DNA of 64,000 bases from the NCBI GenBank assembly GCA_944548615.1, contig OX155971.1:26772072-26836071 (forward strand), read 5' to 3'. The stretch comes from Micropterix aruncella (taxonomy: Eukaryota; Arthropoda; Insecta; Lepidoptera; Micropterigidae). Positions within the stretch are counted from its first letter, which is position 1. Each line of letters starts with the position of its first letter. Shown here piece by piece: positions 10,501 through 23,650 of this stretch. The notes beneath the pieces are model-generated. The model was not told where the DNA came from. It worked only from the letters and a program-made list of their open reading frames with translations, and searched no databases. The position numbers and the translations under genes were made by a program.

Positions 10501-12430
10501 ATAGAACGCTCTAATGACGTGCCCTGCGATTTCGGACCGAAGGAGCTGAACGCGTACATGTGCGTCGCCCGCGATTGAAGGGTTAAATGCAAGTAGCAAT
10601 AAAACAATTAAGAGGCATGCCACAAAGGCATATATTTATCTATAAGGATTTAGTTTTATGGTAAATAATTCACATTAAAATATTTATATCTTGCCTACGA
10701 TATTTGTGACTTTTCGTTAAACCGTCAATTTTTTTCCCATAGTCCACCGTGATTGTAAAGCTTGTGTTGTTATTATTTTTTCACATCTTTTTCCATAACA
10801 TGTTTGAAATTTATTGTTTATTTATTTTTGTTTTCTCTAAGAAACCTTTAAAAGCTCTATTTCTCAGTTACTTCTCCTTAAGTTACTGAAGTTAATCTAA
10901 GTTACTGAAGATTATGAAGCAAGTTATTAAAAGTGTGGTTATTCTATAACCAGTATACGGTGAGAGAGGAGGAGAGATTTGATTTCTAGCTGCAGGAGGG
11001 AAGTTTACGCCGTGTTTTAGATATCTTTTACTACAAATTTCATGTCGCATTTTGCCGAAAGAGAAAGTTATCGTCTAATTTACACCAAGTAGGAATTCAC
11101 TTCGCCGGGTGTTTGTAATACGTTAATTAACTTGTATAACACGCAATCGTACTTAGTTCCTCACGTAGCCGCTGTATATGTTGTTTAAGGCGTTTTTTGT
11201 TCTTTCCAGTCATAAGTAATGTGAGATTCCCTTTAAAACCCCACATTTCCAAGATTCTCATATAGGGTTATTGGCATCGTATTTATTTGAAATGGAACAT
11301 TAACCACGCCTTAAGACGATACTGTTTCACCCCGCGTTAAGTGTAATATTATGATTTGTGGAATAATGATATTTCAGTGGCCTTATATAGGAGCGAGAAG
11401 TTGTCTGATGCCGCAAACGAAAAGTTTAAAGCGTCATGCGGTTCTTGAAAGTGAGAACTCAGGACGGCGCGTGGGAGAGAAGCGGCATAGACCGCGAAGT
11501 CATGCGCACGTTTTACTTTATCTCTGATGAAAATTTTAATTATGTTGGTAGCCTGCCAGTCTCCCCCGCTCTTCGCTCTACTTACTACACACCGGTGGGT
11601 TTAATGAAAACCATCAACCCCACGCGACTTTCCGAGCGTTGTCTTCCCAACGGCTGCCATTGCGGTCTCGATCAACGAATACCCCGTATATACCTCGGCA
11701 ATACATAGATTTCCTTCCTTATTCAACAGCTGTATGTCAGAAATATTGAACATACTGAATATATAAGAGGCATCTTTATATTGAATGCGTTTCGCTACCG
11801 GTTGAAGGTGTATTTGCTCTTAAATTAATGTAATTTGATAATCGACGTCCAAATATCCATAAGCTATTTAAGTTCTCCTTTATTTTCTCTTATATTATCA
11901 AATAAAACTTGGTTGCGCGCAAAGTTTCTTTTGCATCAGCATTTGATTAGTGTATGTGGATGTTCACCTTCACTGACAGATGTTGATTCCGAAGAAGAAG
12001 AAGAACGACTTGAACGTTGCCAGTACTGCGTTTGCTCGAAAAATGCCTACCCCCCGATAGTTTTTATAATTATTCCGCCGCGCTGTCAGAACGACAGCAT
12101 ATATATTTTTCAGAGGTTTTTGCATACTCTCGCGACTCTGTACCGCTTTTATTTATCGCCTTCTTAAACCGTGCCGCAAAAGCAGAATAAAAACTCCGCG
12201 AAAAAACTAATCCGCGTCGAGTGGGTCGGTGTGGGACATTTTCGAAGATACTTGCATGAGAAATCCACCAGCAGGCACCTCGAGGGTCCGTAGCAGTGCT
12301 GGGACTTCCAGATAGGGGAGGACAATCATCACAGGTCAGTCGGTGTTTTACAGACATATATCTGATTACGTATTGATGTTTGAGGGATTTGCGCGCATCG
12401 ATTTCGTCTCATTTTGTTAAATACCCCTCA
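10501..12430. other. Unassigned region
   Basis: Mixed AT-rich and moderately GC-rich DNA (11400-12350). Short open frames here have no recognisable domain and no splice context I can defend. Confidence 0.4.
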
Positions 12431-12439
12431 TAGTAGAAT

Positions 12440-12660
12440 CTATTTATTTATTTTATTTATTATAGTATAATTTATTCACGGTTATGATCCCGCCATTGTT
12501 CAACTATTTACACGTTGAACAACCAAAACTCTTTCCTAAATGCTTCTTATCGGTGTACTTGTAGAAAGCTTAATTTTCATGTTAATTTCAAGCTGATTTT
12601 TTATTAGGTTTTCCTTTGTGTTCATATTATTAAGCGTCTAGTTTATGAGAATAGAACACA
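12440..12660 (-). repeat. Possible LINE 3' tail
   Basis: A TTTATTTATTTTATTTATTA run followed by unique-looking sequence has the layout of the minus-strand LINE tails elsewhere in the window, but no coding motif confirms it. Confidence 0.25.
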
Positions 12661-12758
12661 TGTCATGTATTGTAACCTAAATATAGAATACAGGTCACGC
12701 CTTGTATATTATTTTAGCCTGGTATGTTGTATGATAAAAAGCCTAGTATATAAAAAGC

Positions 12759-12786
12759 CAAAATATACAAATATTTGTATATTTTG
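12759..12786. repeat. Perfect 28-bp palindrome
   Basis: CAAAATATACAAAT is followed directly by its exact reverse complement. No spacer. Function unknown. Confidence 0.85.
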
Positions 12787-12789
12787 AAA

Positions 12790-14655
12790 CGAACGAAAAC
12801 GTCGCGATAATCAGCGTCGGGTAACGTGACGACGGCGGGCAGGCAAGCGTGACCTAGCTGTCAAAATTAAGACCCCACTTTGGAACGGCCATAGACAAAA
12901 CGTAAAACTTTAAGATTAAGGACCGGTTCTTAATTTTGATGAAACGAAATACCGACATAATAACGAAGGTACTTAAGTTTCTTTGCTTATTTATAAACAA
13001 TTTCTAACCGTTACCCAGCTCGGCCTTTCTTTAACACAGGACGGTTAATTTCATCCTGACAATACTGTGATTTAACCGGTTATTTCGCGCTTCGTGATGC
13101 ATAACGACCATCCATCTGTCATATTTGATTATTGCTGTGGCTGATGCCATGCACATCTGCTCAGTCATCTTCTATCTGGTAAAATAAAGTATTGATATTA
13201 GTTGCTAGTAGATCGCGGACAATGGCAAGTTGCAAAAGCTAACCTACGTAACTCACTGAGAGCCCAAAAAAAAAATACCTTAAAATGTGGTTTATTAATA
13301 ACCAAATTGCCTTAAAATGTGGTCCTAAATAAAATTATAAAATAAATCGCAATTCCAATAATAAAATATTGATGAGCACCTTCACTCATGTATTATGAAT
13401 TTCCTTTATAAACTTTGAGTCAAATAATAATAACATACTTTCGTATTTACGTGCGTGAGCATTATTTTTTTTCTTCAAATAATTTTTTATTGTTTTCAAA
13501 TTATCAGCAGCTACAATATACAAAAGTCATAACCTAGGCTGCTACCTGTTCCAAGGTAGACAATTCATTTTAAATATAATTATCTTAATAGCTTATTAAC
13601 AATTTTGATGACATGTTCATACGAATTTAAATAGCTTTAAATAGCTTCTGGCCTCGCCTTCCTGCTTGGATCACAAAAAGTAAATACATTTATTTTTTTA
13701 TGGTACCCCCGAGGATTTCAGAATCTTTACTTATATATTTAGATTTTTTGATTCCTCGTACTACAATACCAAAGAAATATTTATTTTAAACCCAGTACCT
13801 GACATCTTTATTTATTGTAATATACCAATGATATGTTTTACCCAAATCACTGGCTCACAAATGTACCGTTTTTAATTGCAAATCATAAACTTCAGAAAGA
13901 TTTTATTTTAATTTAAAATTAATTGCAGCTTTCAGTTATTCTCATGACAGCCGAATAGAGAATTGAAAAGTAGCAGCAACGCGTGAATTCAATCCCTATT
14001 TCTAAACGCTCGTCAATAACGGTTATCATCTATTTTCCGCTGGTTAATCCGTATTTAACGGTTTCGTACAAACTGTCAAATATTGATGTAGGGGTGCCAA
14101 ACCCATATCAATCCTGACCTCGTGCTATCGACGGCTCGGCACACTTCTAAACTTCGATTAAATTCAACCGCTTGTTTACTCGCCTGCCCTTGCTCGCATG
14201 TGGTTAGACAGGAGGGAAACACATACACTACGCTACTCACCATCGGTCGTTGACCTCGCGGAATCTAGTATTCCAACTTTTTGAAACTTTGGTGCGCCCA
14301 GCCAAAAGTATTGTGACACGTCTTGCGCGGGTTGGGTTCGGATGAGTGACTATTGGGCTGCTGAAATATTTCAGCGCCATATTTTAGCGGACGCTGCGAA
14401 GTTTTACGAGCGGGGCGTGAATATTTTAAAATGACGTCATCTGACGGACACCCCGCCGGAATTGTTACAGCTTACGAAAATTTACCACGCACGGCCGGGG
14501 CCACAGTCACACTGAGTCTGGTGCCGATCTCTTGTAAAAGGATGCTCGACTCAGTTGTTTCACAGAATCATTGATTGTATATGATATTAGATTGCTCTAC
14601 TCCATAGTACGAGTTGGCAGCTCTCCTAAGTCGGCGAAATGCAGGTGGGGCTAAT
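12790..14655. other. Unassigned region with a LINE-tail-like block and a CRE motif
   Basis: 13250-13560 contains CCTTAAAATGTGGT twice and a CCTAGGCTGC-ACCTGTTCCAAGGT block like those near other LINE tails (also 35270), so it is probably an old minus-strand LINE 3' end. The rest is unassigned. An 8-bp palindrome TGACGTCA (consensus CRE/ATF site) lies at about 14433-14440; a single copy is weak evidence. Confidence 0.35.
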
Positions 14656-14659
14656 ATCA

Positions 14660-15042
14660 TTGACGTCGAAACTAACAGCAATTTATCTTAAGACACCCGT
14701 CGGAGCAACTTATCGTGAGTTCTCTGTTCTTGACGTACGGAAAACATTTGCTAAAGCGATATTACTCTATTATCACAAACATAAAGAATTTTACCAGCAA
14801 ACAACTCATAAAATTAAAATGCGATCGATAACTAATAGTAACCACAAAGTTCCCAAACTGAATAGCACCCGAGCACAGAGACATTTGCTATACTTGGCAC
14901 CGTCATTGTTTAATAAAACTAAGGATATACCCGCCATTAATTCTCAAGGTATAACTATAGACCAAAAAAGACTAACCCACTGGCTGGTCACTCAGGGAAG
15001 AAAAGAGACTGAAAGACTAATTTGTTTTATTCCTATCTAATA
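14660..15042 (+). pseudogene. LINE ORF2 C-terminal fragment
   Basis: Plus-strand frame reads RKTFAKAILLYYHKHKEFY, then HKVPKLNSTRAQRHLLYLAP, then SLFNKTKDIP before a stop at 15038-15040. The order (basic helix with YxxKxxE, then a 'kvP...t..qrh..ylgp..fNkl' block) is the usual C-terminal signature of jockey/CR1-type ORF2 proteins. No RT catalytic core is present; 5'-truncated copy. Confidence 0.65.
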
Positions 15043-15590
15043 TACCATTACTAACACTGTAACTATTATTTTCATTATTATTTACCTACTATATATTGAT
15101 TATTGGCATGCTTTTTGATTACTATAATATTATTATCACTTATACCATTTAGGATAATTTAACATTTTATTTATCATTGATTATTAATTTTTTTACTGAA
15201 ATTTTATTTTGTTTGATTTTATTTTATTTTATTTCCATAAAATTTGTATTGAAATTGATAGTTTAAACTAACTTGTATTAGTTTACCTATTCTTGTGATT
15301 TTAGGTGTTGCTAATATTTTTATTTCATTTCACGGCATTCTTCAATGTAATATTTTATTTATCATTAGGCAGTTTAATATTATTATACGTATCTGAGCCT
15401 TCCTTAGTGCGAACGTCTCGTGCGATCCAGTTAGGTTAGGTTTAGTTAATGGATGATTTTCGAGAAATAAAGAATTTCAATGTGAAAATATGAATTTAAA
15501 GTTATAATAATATTTATATTGAAAGTAATTTTAATGAAGCATTGCTTGTTTACAAAAACCCAAAAAATTAAGCAATGGTAATAATAATAA
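15043..15590 (+). other. Probable LINE 3' UTR and AT-rich spacer
   Basis: Follows the LINE fragment's stop; AT-rich with many ATTATT/TTTTATTT runs and no ORF. Its right boundary is not visible. Confidence 0.35.
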
Positions 15591-15599
15591 TAATCAATG

Positions 15600-15810
15600 A
15601 TTAGAGCCGTCTATCGTTCTTTATATAGGCTACATCACAGAAATAATACAGAGAGATAAAATGCCCTCTAGAAATCTATCTGAACATTAAAGTACGCAAT
15701 TATTACGTATCGAAACCTGCATACCATATTAAAAAATTACCTCTTTATGTAAAAAATATTCAAAAAATAAAAGTTATGATTTCAAAATTCGTTTGTTTTA
15801 TGATTATTAT
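15600..15810 (+). pseudogene. Small LINE ORF2 C-terminal remnant
   Basis: One plus-strand frame near 15720-15800 reads KKLPLYVKNIQKIKVMISKF, a typical LINE C-terminal motif (KLP..vKn..si..Fk). Upstream is broken by stops. A similar decayed piece occurs at 21440-21720. Confidence 0.45.
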
Positions 15811-15849
15811 TTTATACCATATACACGTGTTTATGACACTGTCCAGACG

Positions 15850-16535
15850 ACGTGAAGGCTATGTATGACGATATATCCAATGCCATACATGCCTCGAAAA
15901 GACACATTACAGTTGTGATTGGAGACTTGAACGCGCCGATCCAACTAGATCCAACAGACGATCCAACAAGGTAGACTCAACTTCGACAAGAAGGTCTGCC
16001 GGCGAATCCAACTCGGATGGGCAGCGTTAAGGAAACTACGCCATATCTTCTCGTCACGAATACCGCAGATCCTCAATACAAATACTCAATACAAATGTAT
16101 ATAATCAGTGCGTGTTGCCAGTCTCAGTGCCAGACATATGGCACTGAGACGTGGTCGCTAACTATTCGCCTCATACACAAGCTCAAAGTTGCGTAACGAG
16201 CCATGGAGAGAGCAATGCTTGAAGTTTCACTAGGTGATAGGATCCGAAATGAGGACATCCGCAAAAGAACCAAGGTCATTGATATAGCTCGTAAAATTGC
16301 CAAATTCAAATGGTAATGGGCAGACCATATAGCTGGCAAAACCGACAATCTGTTGGGGGAAAAAGGTTCTCGAATAGCGACGCTGTGTGGGATGCGCCCC
16401 CCCACAAGATGGAGTGATGATATTGCCAAGGTCGCAGGATGTAGGTAGATAGAGGGGACTCAGGCCCGCTCGTCATGGTATTCTATGGGGGAGGCCTATG
16501 TCCAACGGTGAACGTCTACCGGCTGATAATGACAC
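15850..16535 (+). pseudogene. RTE-type LINE, internally deleted copy
   Basis: Seen: the first 90 bp read as an APE-type endonuclease segment (KAMYDDISNAIHA, then VVIGDLNAP). After a gap, 16120-16450 reads YGTETWSLTIRLIHKLKVA, then MERAMLEVSLGDRIRNEDIR, KTDN and PTRWSDDI. It ends with a EAYVQR-type C-terminus near 16495. Known: the 'YG.E.W.l' then 'k.R.me.aMl' order is the C-terminal domain of RTE-like ORF2. Most of endonuclease and all RT motifs are missing, and frames are broken, so it is a dead internally deleted copy. Confidence 0.75.
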
Positions 16536-16539
16536 ATGT

Positions 16540-16965
16540 TAGAGCGATATTTGAAATATCGTTGCCATACAGTTATGTCACGAACGCCGCCATATTAAAC
16601 ATAATAACTGAAGAATAATCATAACAATAACATCAGATTGATGCATACAAGTCAAGCTAATAATAGCGTTTTAAAAAAAGACAACTGGAGCGACATTCAA
16701 TGTGACCTAATCCCCACCATAAACTGGGGCTACCAGCCGCTCGAGTTTTATTCACGGCTCCGTTGGATGAATAATTTAAAAGCGGCTTTATAATGTTAAC
16801 TTTATGCGTTTTGCTTCTGACAGCACTTCTTACCCTATCAACTTCACGTTCTGCTTTATGAATCCCTCATCGAATGTTCAGAATACGTAATTCAGAACGA
16901 GTTGCCACTGCTTTGGATAAGTTACTCCTTTTCTAAACAATGTTAATGATTCTTTAAGAGTTAGC
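16540..16965. other. Unassigned spacer
   Basis: Nothing recognised. Confidence 0.4.
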
Positions 16966-16969
16966 GAAA

Positions 16970-17160
16970 TTATTCATTTTATTTATCTATCCATAATTCA
17001 ATATACAAAAAAATCTTTCCTCCTAAAACAAAAAAAAAACAATTACTATACCTATTCTAAACCTAACATGGAAATGAGATTCATCTTTTTGATATATAAT
17101 GTTTTACCACCTAACTAGGAATTAACCTGGATTGAGGTGGTCCTAATGTCGTTAGTTACT
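16970..17160 (-). repeat. LINE 3' end (stem-loop type)
   Basis: A-rich/T-rich tail followed on the plus strand by GTTTTACCACCTAACTAGG and an AACCTGGATTGAGGTGGT counterpart that can pair with it. Same layout as the tails near 7905, 35155 and 58135. Confidence 0.4.
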
Positions 17161-17498
17161 TCCTGTCGAGAGGGTCAGTCTCTTCTGCTATGAGAATAAA
17201 ATTGAAATTTATAATTAAAAGTACGATTCTTGACAATCTACGTACAGTTATGTAAAATTATAATTAAACATATCTCTTTACACATATTAGAATAATACAA
17301 ATATAGATATGATATGAAATGATAAATTACACATATTACGATGACATAGTATACTATGTTACACATATTACGATTATATAGTATAGTATACAATTTTACA
17401 CACTTTCATGTTTCATGTACATACTATTTATATTAGAAATATGACCATTAAAATGCTATAAAATCGAAGACTATCGCGGTTGTTTGACATTATAAATA

Positions 17499-17665
17499 GG
17501 ATAGAAAACGAATTTACCGCGTGAAATTTGTAGGACCCGACGTTTCGGTGACGTTGCAGCCGCCGTTGTCTAGGCTAGACTAGTCTACCCTAGACAACGG
17601 CGGCTGCAACGTCACCGAAACGTCGGGTCCTACAAATTTCACGCGGTAAATTCGTTTTCTATCCC
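17499..17665. mobile_element. Foldback (palindromic) MITE, copy 1
   Basis: Two arms of about 80 bp are almost exact reverse complements: GGATAGAAAACGAATTTACC at 17499 against its complement ending at 17665, meeting at GTCTAGGCTAGACTAGTCTA. The arms share GACGTTTCGGTGACGTTGCAG. Related copies: 31910-32060 (diverged) and 53450-53664. Non-coding; it would form a long hairpin. Confidence 0.88.
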
Positions 17666-17669
17666 ATTA

Positions 17670-18770
17670 AAATGCTATTTTTTACATATAAAATAGAAGT
17701 TGAATTATTAAGAATTGACGTTTATATTATAGCCGTAAGTTTGTATAACATACATAATATAGGGCTGAGAGCCTTTAATTATTCCTCGCAGTCTTTCCTA
17801 GATTTATTTAGAAGCCAAGATAAAACCACTCTTCAAAACATAGGGTTGGGTACTGCTTTCGTTGGTATATCCTTTGTCAGCTTATTATATAGCCGCAGAG
17901 TTAGAAATATATAAGGTCGTTCGTTGTCCATGCATCGTAGTCATTTTTTACTCAGGTTGTCTATTTGGGTCGATTTCGGATCTCATGTCCGTGATCTTAA
18001 GGTTTAGATGTCACAGTCTTGTCATTCCTCTGGAAGCACATACAAACCGCTCTTAAATATACTTATTCGAATAATTACCCCATCCTACCTGTACCCCATC
18101 CTATCTGTCCGTATCTAAGTATTATACAAGTGTATAAAACTGAGTAACCTAAATTCTAGGGCTACAGATTGTATACCCCGTGTATGAAAATTATATATCT
18201 GTTTCTGTCAATTTAGACTCCTCAATAACGATAGAAAATTGCGCTATTTTAAAGAATCGCGCTGTTATTTTTATTCGGGTCATAAATAAATGGCGACCTG
18301 TATATATTACCAGTGGTAACCATGATATAATCATATTTGTAGGGTGATTTGACGAGCGTTCGATGTGATATTCCGGAATTAGCGATCTTCACGCGATATT
18401 TCATCGCCACTTTCAACGATTGGTTTATTGGACACCAGGCAGTTACAGCACAGCAGAGCGGCGCTATCGCCCACTTAGCGTCGTTCATATTTATTAATCT
18501 CCATTAAATGGTAAAGGGAAGGGAAGTTAAAATGCCAATACGAATATTACAACGCTGCAGGCATTTTAGTGTATTAATCCCCAAATGATTGGGTCACATA
18601 AATCAAAAGCAGATTACTCGTATTTCAGGTATATCCAAGCAACCGCAATTCAACCCTAATGAATGGATTTAATATTAGTAAAATGAAATGACTTCTTATT
18701 CCATTGTACGGTATCGCGTGCTCACATCAATTTCATATTAATGCAAGGATGGATAATAAGCTTTCAACTA
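17670..18770. other. AT-rich spacer, nothing recognised
   Basis: No coding or repeat feature I can support. Confidence 0.4.
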
Positions 18771-19042
18771 AAATTTTTATTTAGAATAGTTTTGTTTATT
18801 TTTAAAATTTCTTGTTAAGTCACACGTGGGTACATTTAAGATACATATTAATCCTAAAAGGTAATATAGGTATAGATATTTACAAGAAAATAACACAACA
18901 TCCCTTAACAATAAGGCGTCAAATTATTTATTTACCACCATTTAGCACTGTATTTAGAGTGTGTAGGTATTTATTAAGAGTAGTTTAATGTTTATTTTAT
19001 TAAATTATATGGTGTGTCGCATGCAGCATGTGTGTGCATTCA

Positions 19043-19289
<247 letters not shown>

Positions 19290-19823
19290 TTTAAACTTTT
19301 TATGTCTACAGATATTTATAAAAATATAAACAGCAGCACATAATAATAAGGTGTAAAATTATTGATTTAATGTAATTTATCACGTAGTATTTAGAGTATG
19401 TATTCATTTAGAGTAATTTAATGCTATTTTTGTAAATTTCATGTTGTGTAAACATGACAAATTCATTGATATATTTAGGAAACATCCTTGAACATGTAAA
19501 TATTTAGGAAGCGTCCTTAAACATCCCTAAACATGTAAAATCCATAGATATTCCTGGTAGCGTAAAATATTTCCTGGTACACCTGCCTTAGTACAGGCCT
19601 AGGCCTAGTTAGGCGATGTTGACATAGTGACAAATATGCTGCAGTGAGCTCTATTTTTCGCTGCTGGTCCAAACACATATTTTTTTGTAGTGCTACAGGA
19701 AATTATATCTCGTGCTTTAACTTTAATAAATAAATTAATTAATTTACGTAGAAATAATACAACAGAACATAATGATAAGGTGTACAATTTTTATTTAGTG
19801 TAGTTTATCACGTAGCATTTAGA

Positions 19824-19824
<1 letters not shown>

Positions 19825-19860
<36 letters not shown>
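19825..19860. repeat. (TA)n microsatellite, about 36 bp
   Basis: Short pure TA run in the next copy of the same degenerate repeat unit. Confidence 0.95.
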
Positions 19861-19864
<4 letters not shown>

Positions 19865-19989
19865 AAGTAGTCTAATGTTTATTTTTATAAACATCATGGT
19901 TGGTCACATGTAGATACATTTAGGATATACATTAATTCATCCTTAAACTTTATACATCTTTAGATATATACAAAAAATGTCGAGGAACC

Positions 19990-21430
19990 GCTTCAGGCAA
20001 AAGTTGTGTATGATGGATTCACCAGGATTGATCGAATCAGGTTTAAAGAATATCCTCCATAGCATGTGAAATGAACCCTGCACTTGTATTGTAATTGTTC
20101 TGGTAGAGATTGCACAAATAGTGTACTGAAAGAATGTGATTTAGACGAAATTGAAGATTAGGAGACTATTAGAATAAGCTTTTCTCGTAAGATGTAAGTT
20201 TTTCGGTCACTATTTTGATATTTTCATTTAATTTCCGTTTTCCGTTTTTCCGTTTCTTTCAGTTTTTCGGCCACTATTTTGATATTTATTTTTATATTTT
20301 GGAAATAATATTATACGATTTTTCAGCATGAAATTTTCTGTAATTTGACACTAAACACGTTTTTTTTTTTTGCAAGATGGCGGCCAAAAAAAACGCATTT
20401 TGCACAATTTTTTTGACTTTTAGAAAGTCAAAAAGACACCAACAACAATTTAAAAAATCGATCCCCGTCTTTGTAGGAATTGCTTCCACCTATGATATAT
20501 TTTTGCATATAATAATATCTCCTGTACCTAGTAATAATATGGCGAAGGGTATTTATGCACGGCCAATATATTATTGGCCGGCACAGCAGCCCAAACTGCT
20601 AACGATCTGATCAGATTTATAACAGGGTAGCTCACCACTGCCCCCACTCCTTTATGACCCCACAATTTACTCTTCTAAATAGATTGCACATTCGCAACAA
20701 ATACAGGTGAAGCCTCCTCAAATAACACCCAAAAATAAGCACAGCATGCCAATACAAAAATCGTTGTTCTCAGCTGTAATGTCTGCACGAATTTGAAAAT
20801 TTATTTTAGCTAGGAATTTATCTAGATCTTCCTTTAAGTACCTATATAAAATGTATAGTTGATGGATGTGTAATTATAACTATCCAGAGTCATCCAGAGT
20901 TGCCAACTTTGTCTCCTGATATTGTAGTTCGCTGATATTGTATTTTCTTAGCAGAATGATTATCTAAGTAATTGTAAATCCAAAATTGCGATCTCGTAAA
21001 GAAGCGGGCAAGAATTTTCCTTATGCGTGAGCTGCGTTCGAGGGTCGCTGGTCCTTTGTAAATAAATATATGACGGTTCATTCTCATTCGCTTATTGTTC
21101 ACATTTCGGAAAATCACAGCGACTTGACATAATTGCTCCATAACCGTCAAACATACCCCGACCACGCAGCGACCGGTCAAATGACTTGTCCTTCTATCGC
21201 CTTGACTGATAAAGGGTAAGGCGATAGAAAATAGAAAAAACAAAACTTCCTAATATCATTAAAAAAGGGAAATGTTATTATTAGATTGCTCAATGTCATA
21301 AAACGTTTTGACAACTATTCTGCACCAGCGACATGCAGGTGGCTCTGTTAGCATTGTACGGCAGAACTAAAAAATGTTGACCATATTAATATTGATAATG
21401 TAAAAAAAACAATAATATAACCAATTAATA
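19990..21430. other. Unassigned region
   Basis: 20890-21243 on the minus strand is open for 117 codons with a hydrophobic start. It has no recognised domain, signature residues or splice context; I treat it as chance. Nothing else recognised. Confidence 0.4.
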
Positions 21431-21439
21431 AAAATATTA

Positions 21440-21980
21440 AATTATTAGTCGGAGGTCACAGAAATAATAAGGAGACATAGAATGCCATGTATTAGTCTAT
21501 TTAATTTAGTCTATGAATTTAAACCTGCATACTAAAATAAAAATTGATCTAAATGTAAATATATTAAAATAATAAGAGCTACTATTGTATAAATAACTAT
21601 TTATAAGTTTTGAAGACGATAAACTAAACTTGAAACTTGAAATGTAACGATATTAACGACGAATGTAACGACATACAATGTAACGATTTTAAATGAAATG
21701 ATTATAAATTGTAATTCCTTTTCTAAATTTTATATATTTTTTTTAAATTTTATTTGTTGTGAATGCGACTAAATATTATTATTATTGTGATTTGATATTT
21801 TTAAATGATATTTTAATTTAAATTTTAATCGTTTAGATTACACTAATTTTATTTATTATTCTTTAAATTTAAGTTATTTCTCATGCTTTCAATTATTATT
21901 ACCTGTTATTTTAGTATATATGTTTTTAAAATCTGTAAAGATTTTTGAAAATAAACTGAACTTGAACTATTAAGATATTT
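21440..21980 (+). repeat. LINE 3' remnant
   Basis: 21460-21600 resembles the remnant at 15600 (CACAGAAATAATA, ATAGAATGCC, AACCTGCATAC). It is followed by an AT-rich stretch ending AAAATAAACTGAACTTGAAC, a plausible LINE 3' tail. Frames are broken. Confidence 0.35.
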
Positions 21981-21984
21981 TTGT

Positions 21985-23035
21985 TATTAGGATATTATTT
22001 TATTCTGAGATAGGATACCGTATACGCTTGTTTAGTGCGCCATCTATAGCTCGTAACTTCCATACCGCAAACGCCGTCCTATTTAACAAAAGAGATTTTG
22101 TTTAACAAAGAGATAGATACAAACGTCATATTTAACAAAAAGATAACAAAGAAGATTAATCAATTTTTGGAACTATTAGTGCTATCTATTGACTGACGTT
22201 GCGTTCCGAAGTAAAATCCTAGCTGCCTAATCGTGGTACGGCATTCAGCATTATAATACGTTAATTATAATCAATGGTAATAATAAGTTACTGAGGTATC
22301 GCGACAAAATCCAAATTCTATAATTAAAAATAATAATAATAATAAATGTATACACATACGTGAGCCCACATTTGGTTATACTCGTAAACGTAATTATTAG
22401 AACGTGTGCTATTTTCTCTTGCTATTTTTCCACCTCCAAATCCCTTAAGCTTTCCTAAGGGTGCCAGTTCACATAGATAGGTAGTCACAAGATACGCAGG
22501 AGAAGTCAAATAATTTAATCAATCACTGCCAAACGTCATGTTCATTTCTCCTGAATCTTTCGCGCCGCGTATCTTTTGGATAAAGGATGTGTAAAAAATA
22601 AATGATTCTTTTATCCACCGACAGATGCTGCAGCATCTTGCTAGATAAATTGAATTGGCGGTAATAGTAAGAGTTTCTCTGAATATCCTAGTAGAAATAA
22701 GTGAAATAAATTATTTATTGATTCAAATACTCGTAGTTCAAAATTCGTAAAAGAGCCCTGCGCAAACAATTTCTAGATAGTGTCGGTTATTTTACGCATC
22801 TCTGGACCAATAATAATATGAAGCGTCAATGAAGATGTGATTCAGCTCTCTTCGTTCGAGCAAATAGCTTCATTTGCGGCATACTCCGCAAAGAGTGATG
22901 TTAACCTACATTTTTGTGGCTTCCGCGATGTTATTGAAAACTTTAAAAAATATAGAGCCGCTGCAAAGTTATAGACCAATGGACATGCAACAGGTCAAGT
23001 ACGTACGACTGCTACATACTTTACTCCCTCTAATA
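21985..23035. other. Unassigned spacer
   Basis: No recognised element; small TATTTAACAAA repeats near 22080-22150. Confidence 0.4.
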
Positions 23036-23650
23036 TGTACTTAGACACGGGGCTAAGGGGCCCATGCGAGTTGGCCACGAAGACCCATTCTGTTCAGGGT
23101 TGGTCACACTCACGGGTCAACACCCATCTGACGGCCTCCACGCATGAAGTGTGAGCTTGGGTAGGACTCTGGCCATATGGTTAGTTTCCCTTAGGAATCA
23201 ATCTTCTGGCGCTCCTGGACTTTCTGCGCTCCGTGCGGCATTGCCAATCGATTGCACACTCTGACTAACAACTTGAGTTGTCGACTACGACGGGCGAGCC
23301 CGTCACCACAGGGAGTTTTAACGATTAGTCGTTCTATCTCCCTGGATAACAGCGTAGAAGACTTTGGAGAAAATCAATCCGCCGTCTAGCTACGCCACAA
23401 CCTGTAAGAGACCAGCGCCTTACCGCGAGATAGCCAGTAATGATTACCTGGCGGGCCTGACCCTTGCGCCCTTATTACCAATTGTGACCAGATTTCTCCG
23501 GTCTTTCGATTGGTTCCGAGTTCGAGGTCGCTTGCGCGGTCCTCTCCCTTACGAAGCGGTGAAACGGTGAATACCGAATCTATCGCGGACCATGGCGTCC
23601 TTTGCCCGCCTCTTACCCGGGATCGGATGGCAAGTGGTCAATTCAAGAGC

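Noticed and set aside
14433..14440. CRE promoter element
   Set aside because: A single 8-bp palindrome with no gene downstream is not enough to call a promoter.
20890..21243. 117-codon minus-strand frame with signal-like start
   Set aside because: No domain, no splice context, length attainable by chance in 64 kb.
23510..23650. R1 frame start at 23510
   Set aside because: The first ~140 bases of that open stretch are reversed family B sequence; R1 coding similarity begins only at about 23651.
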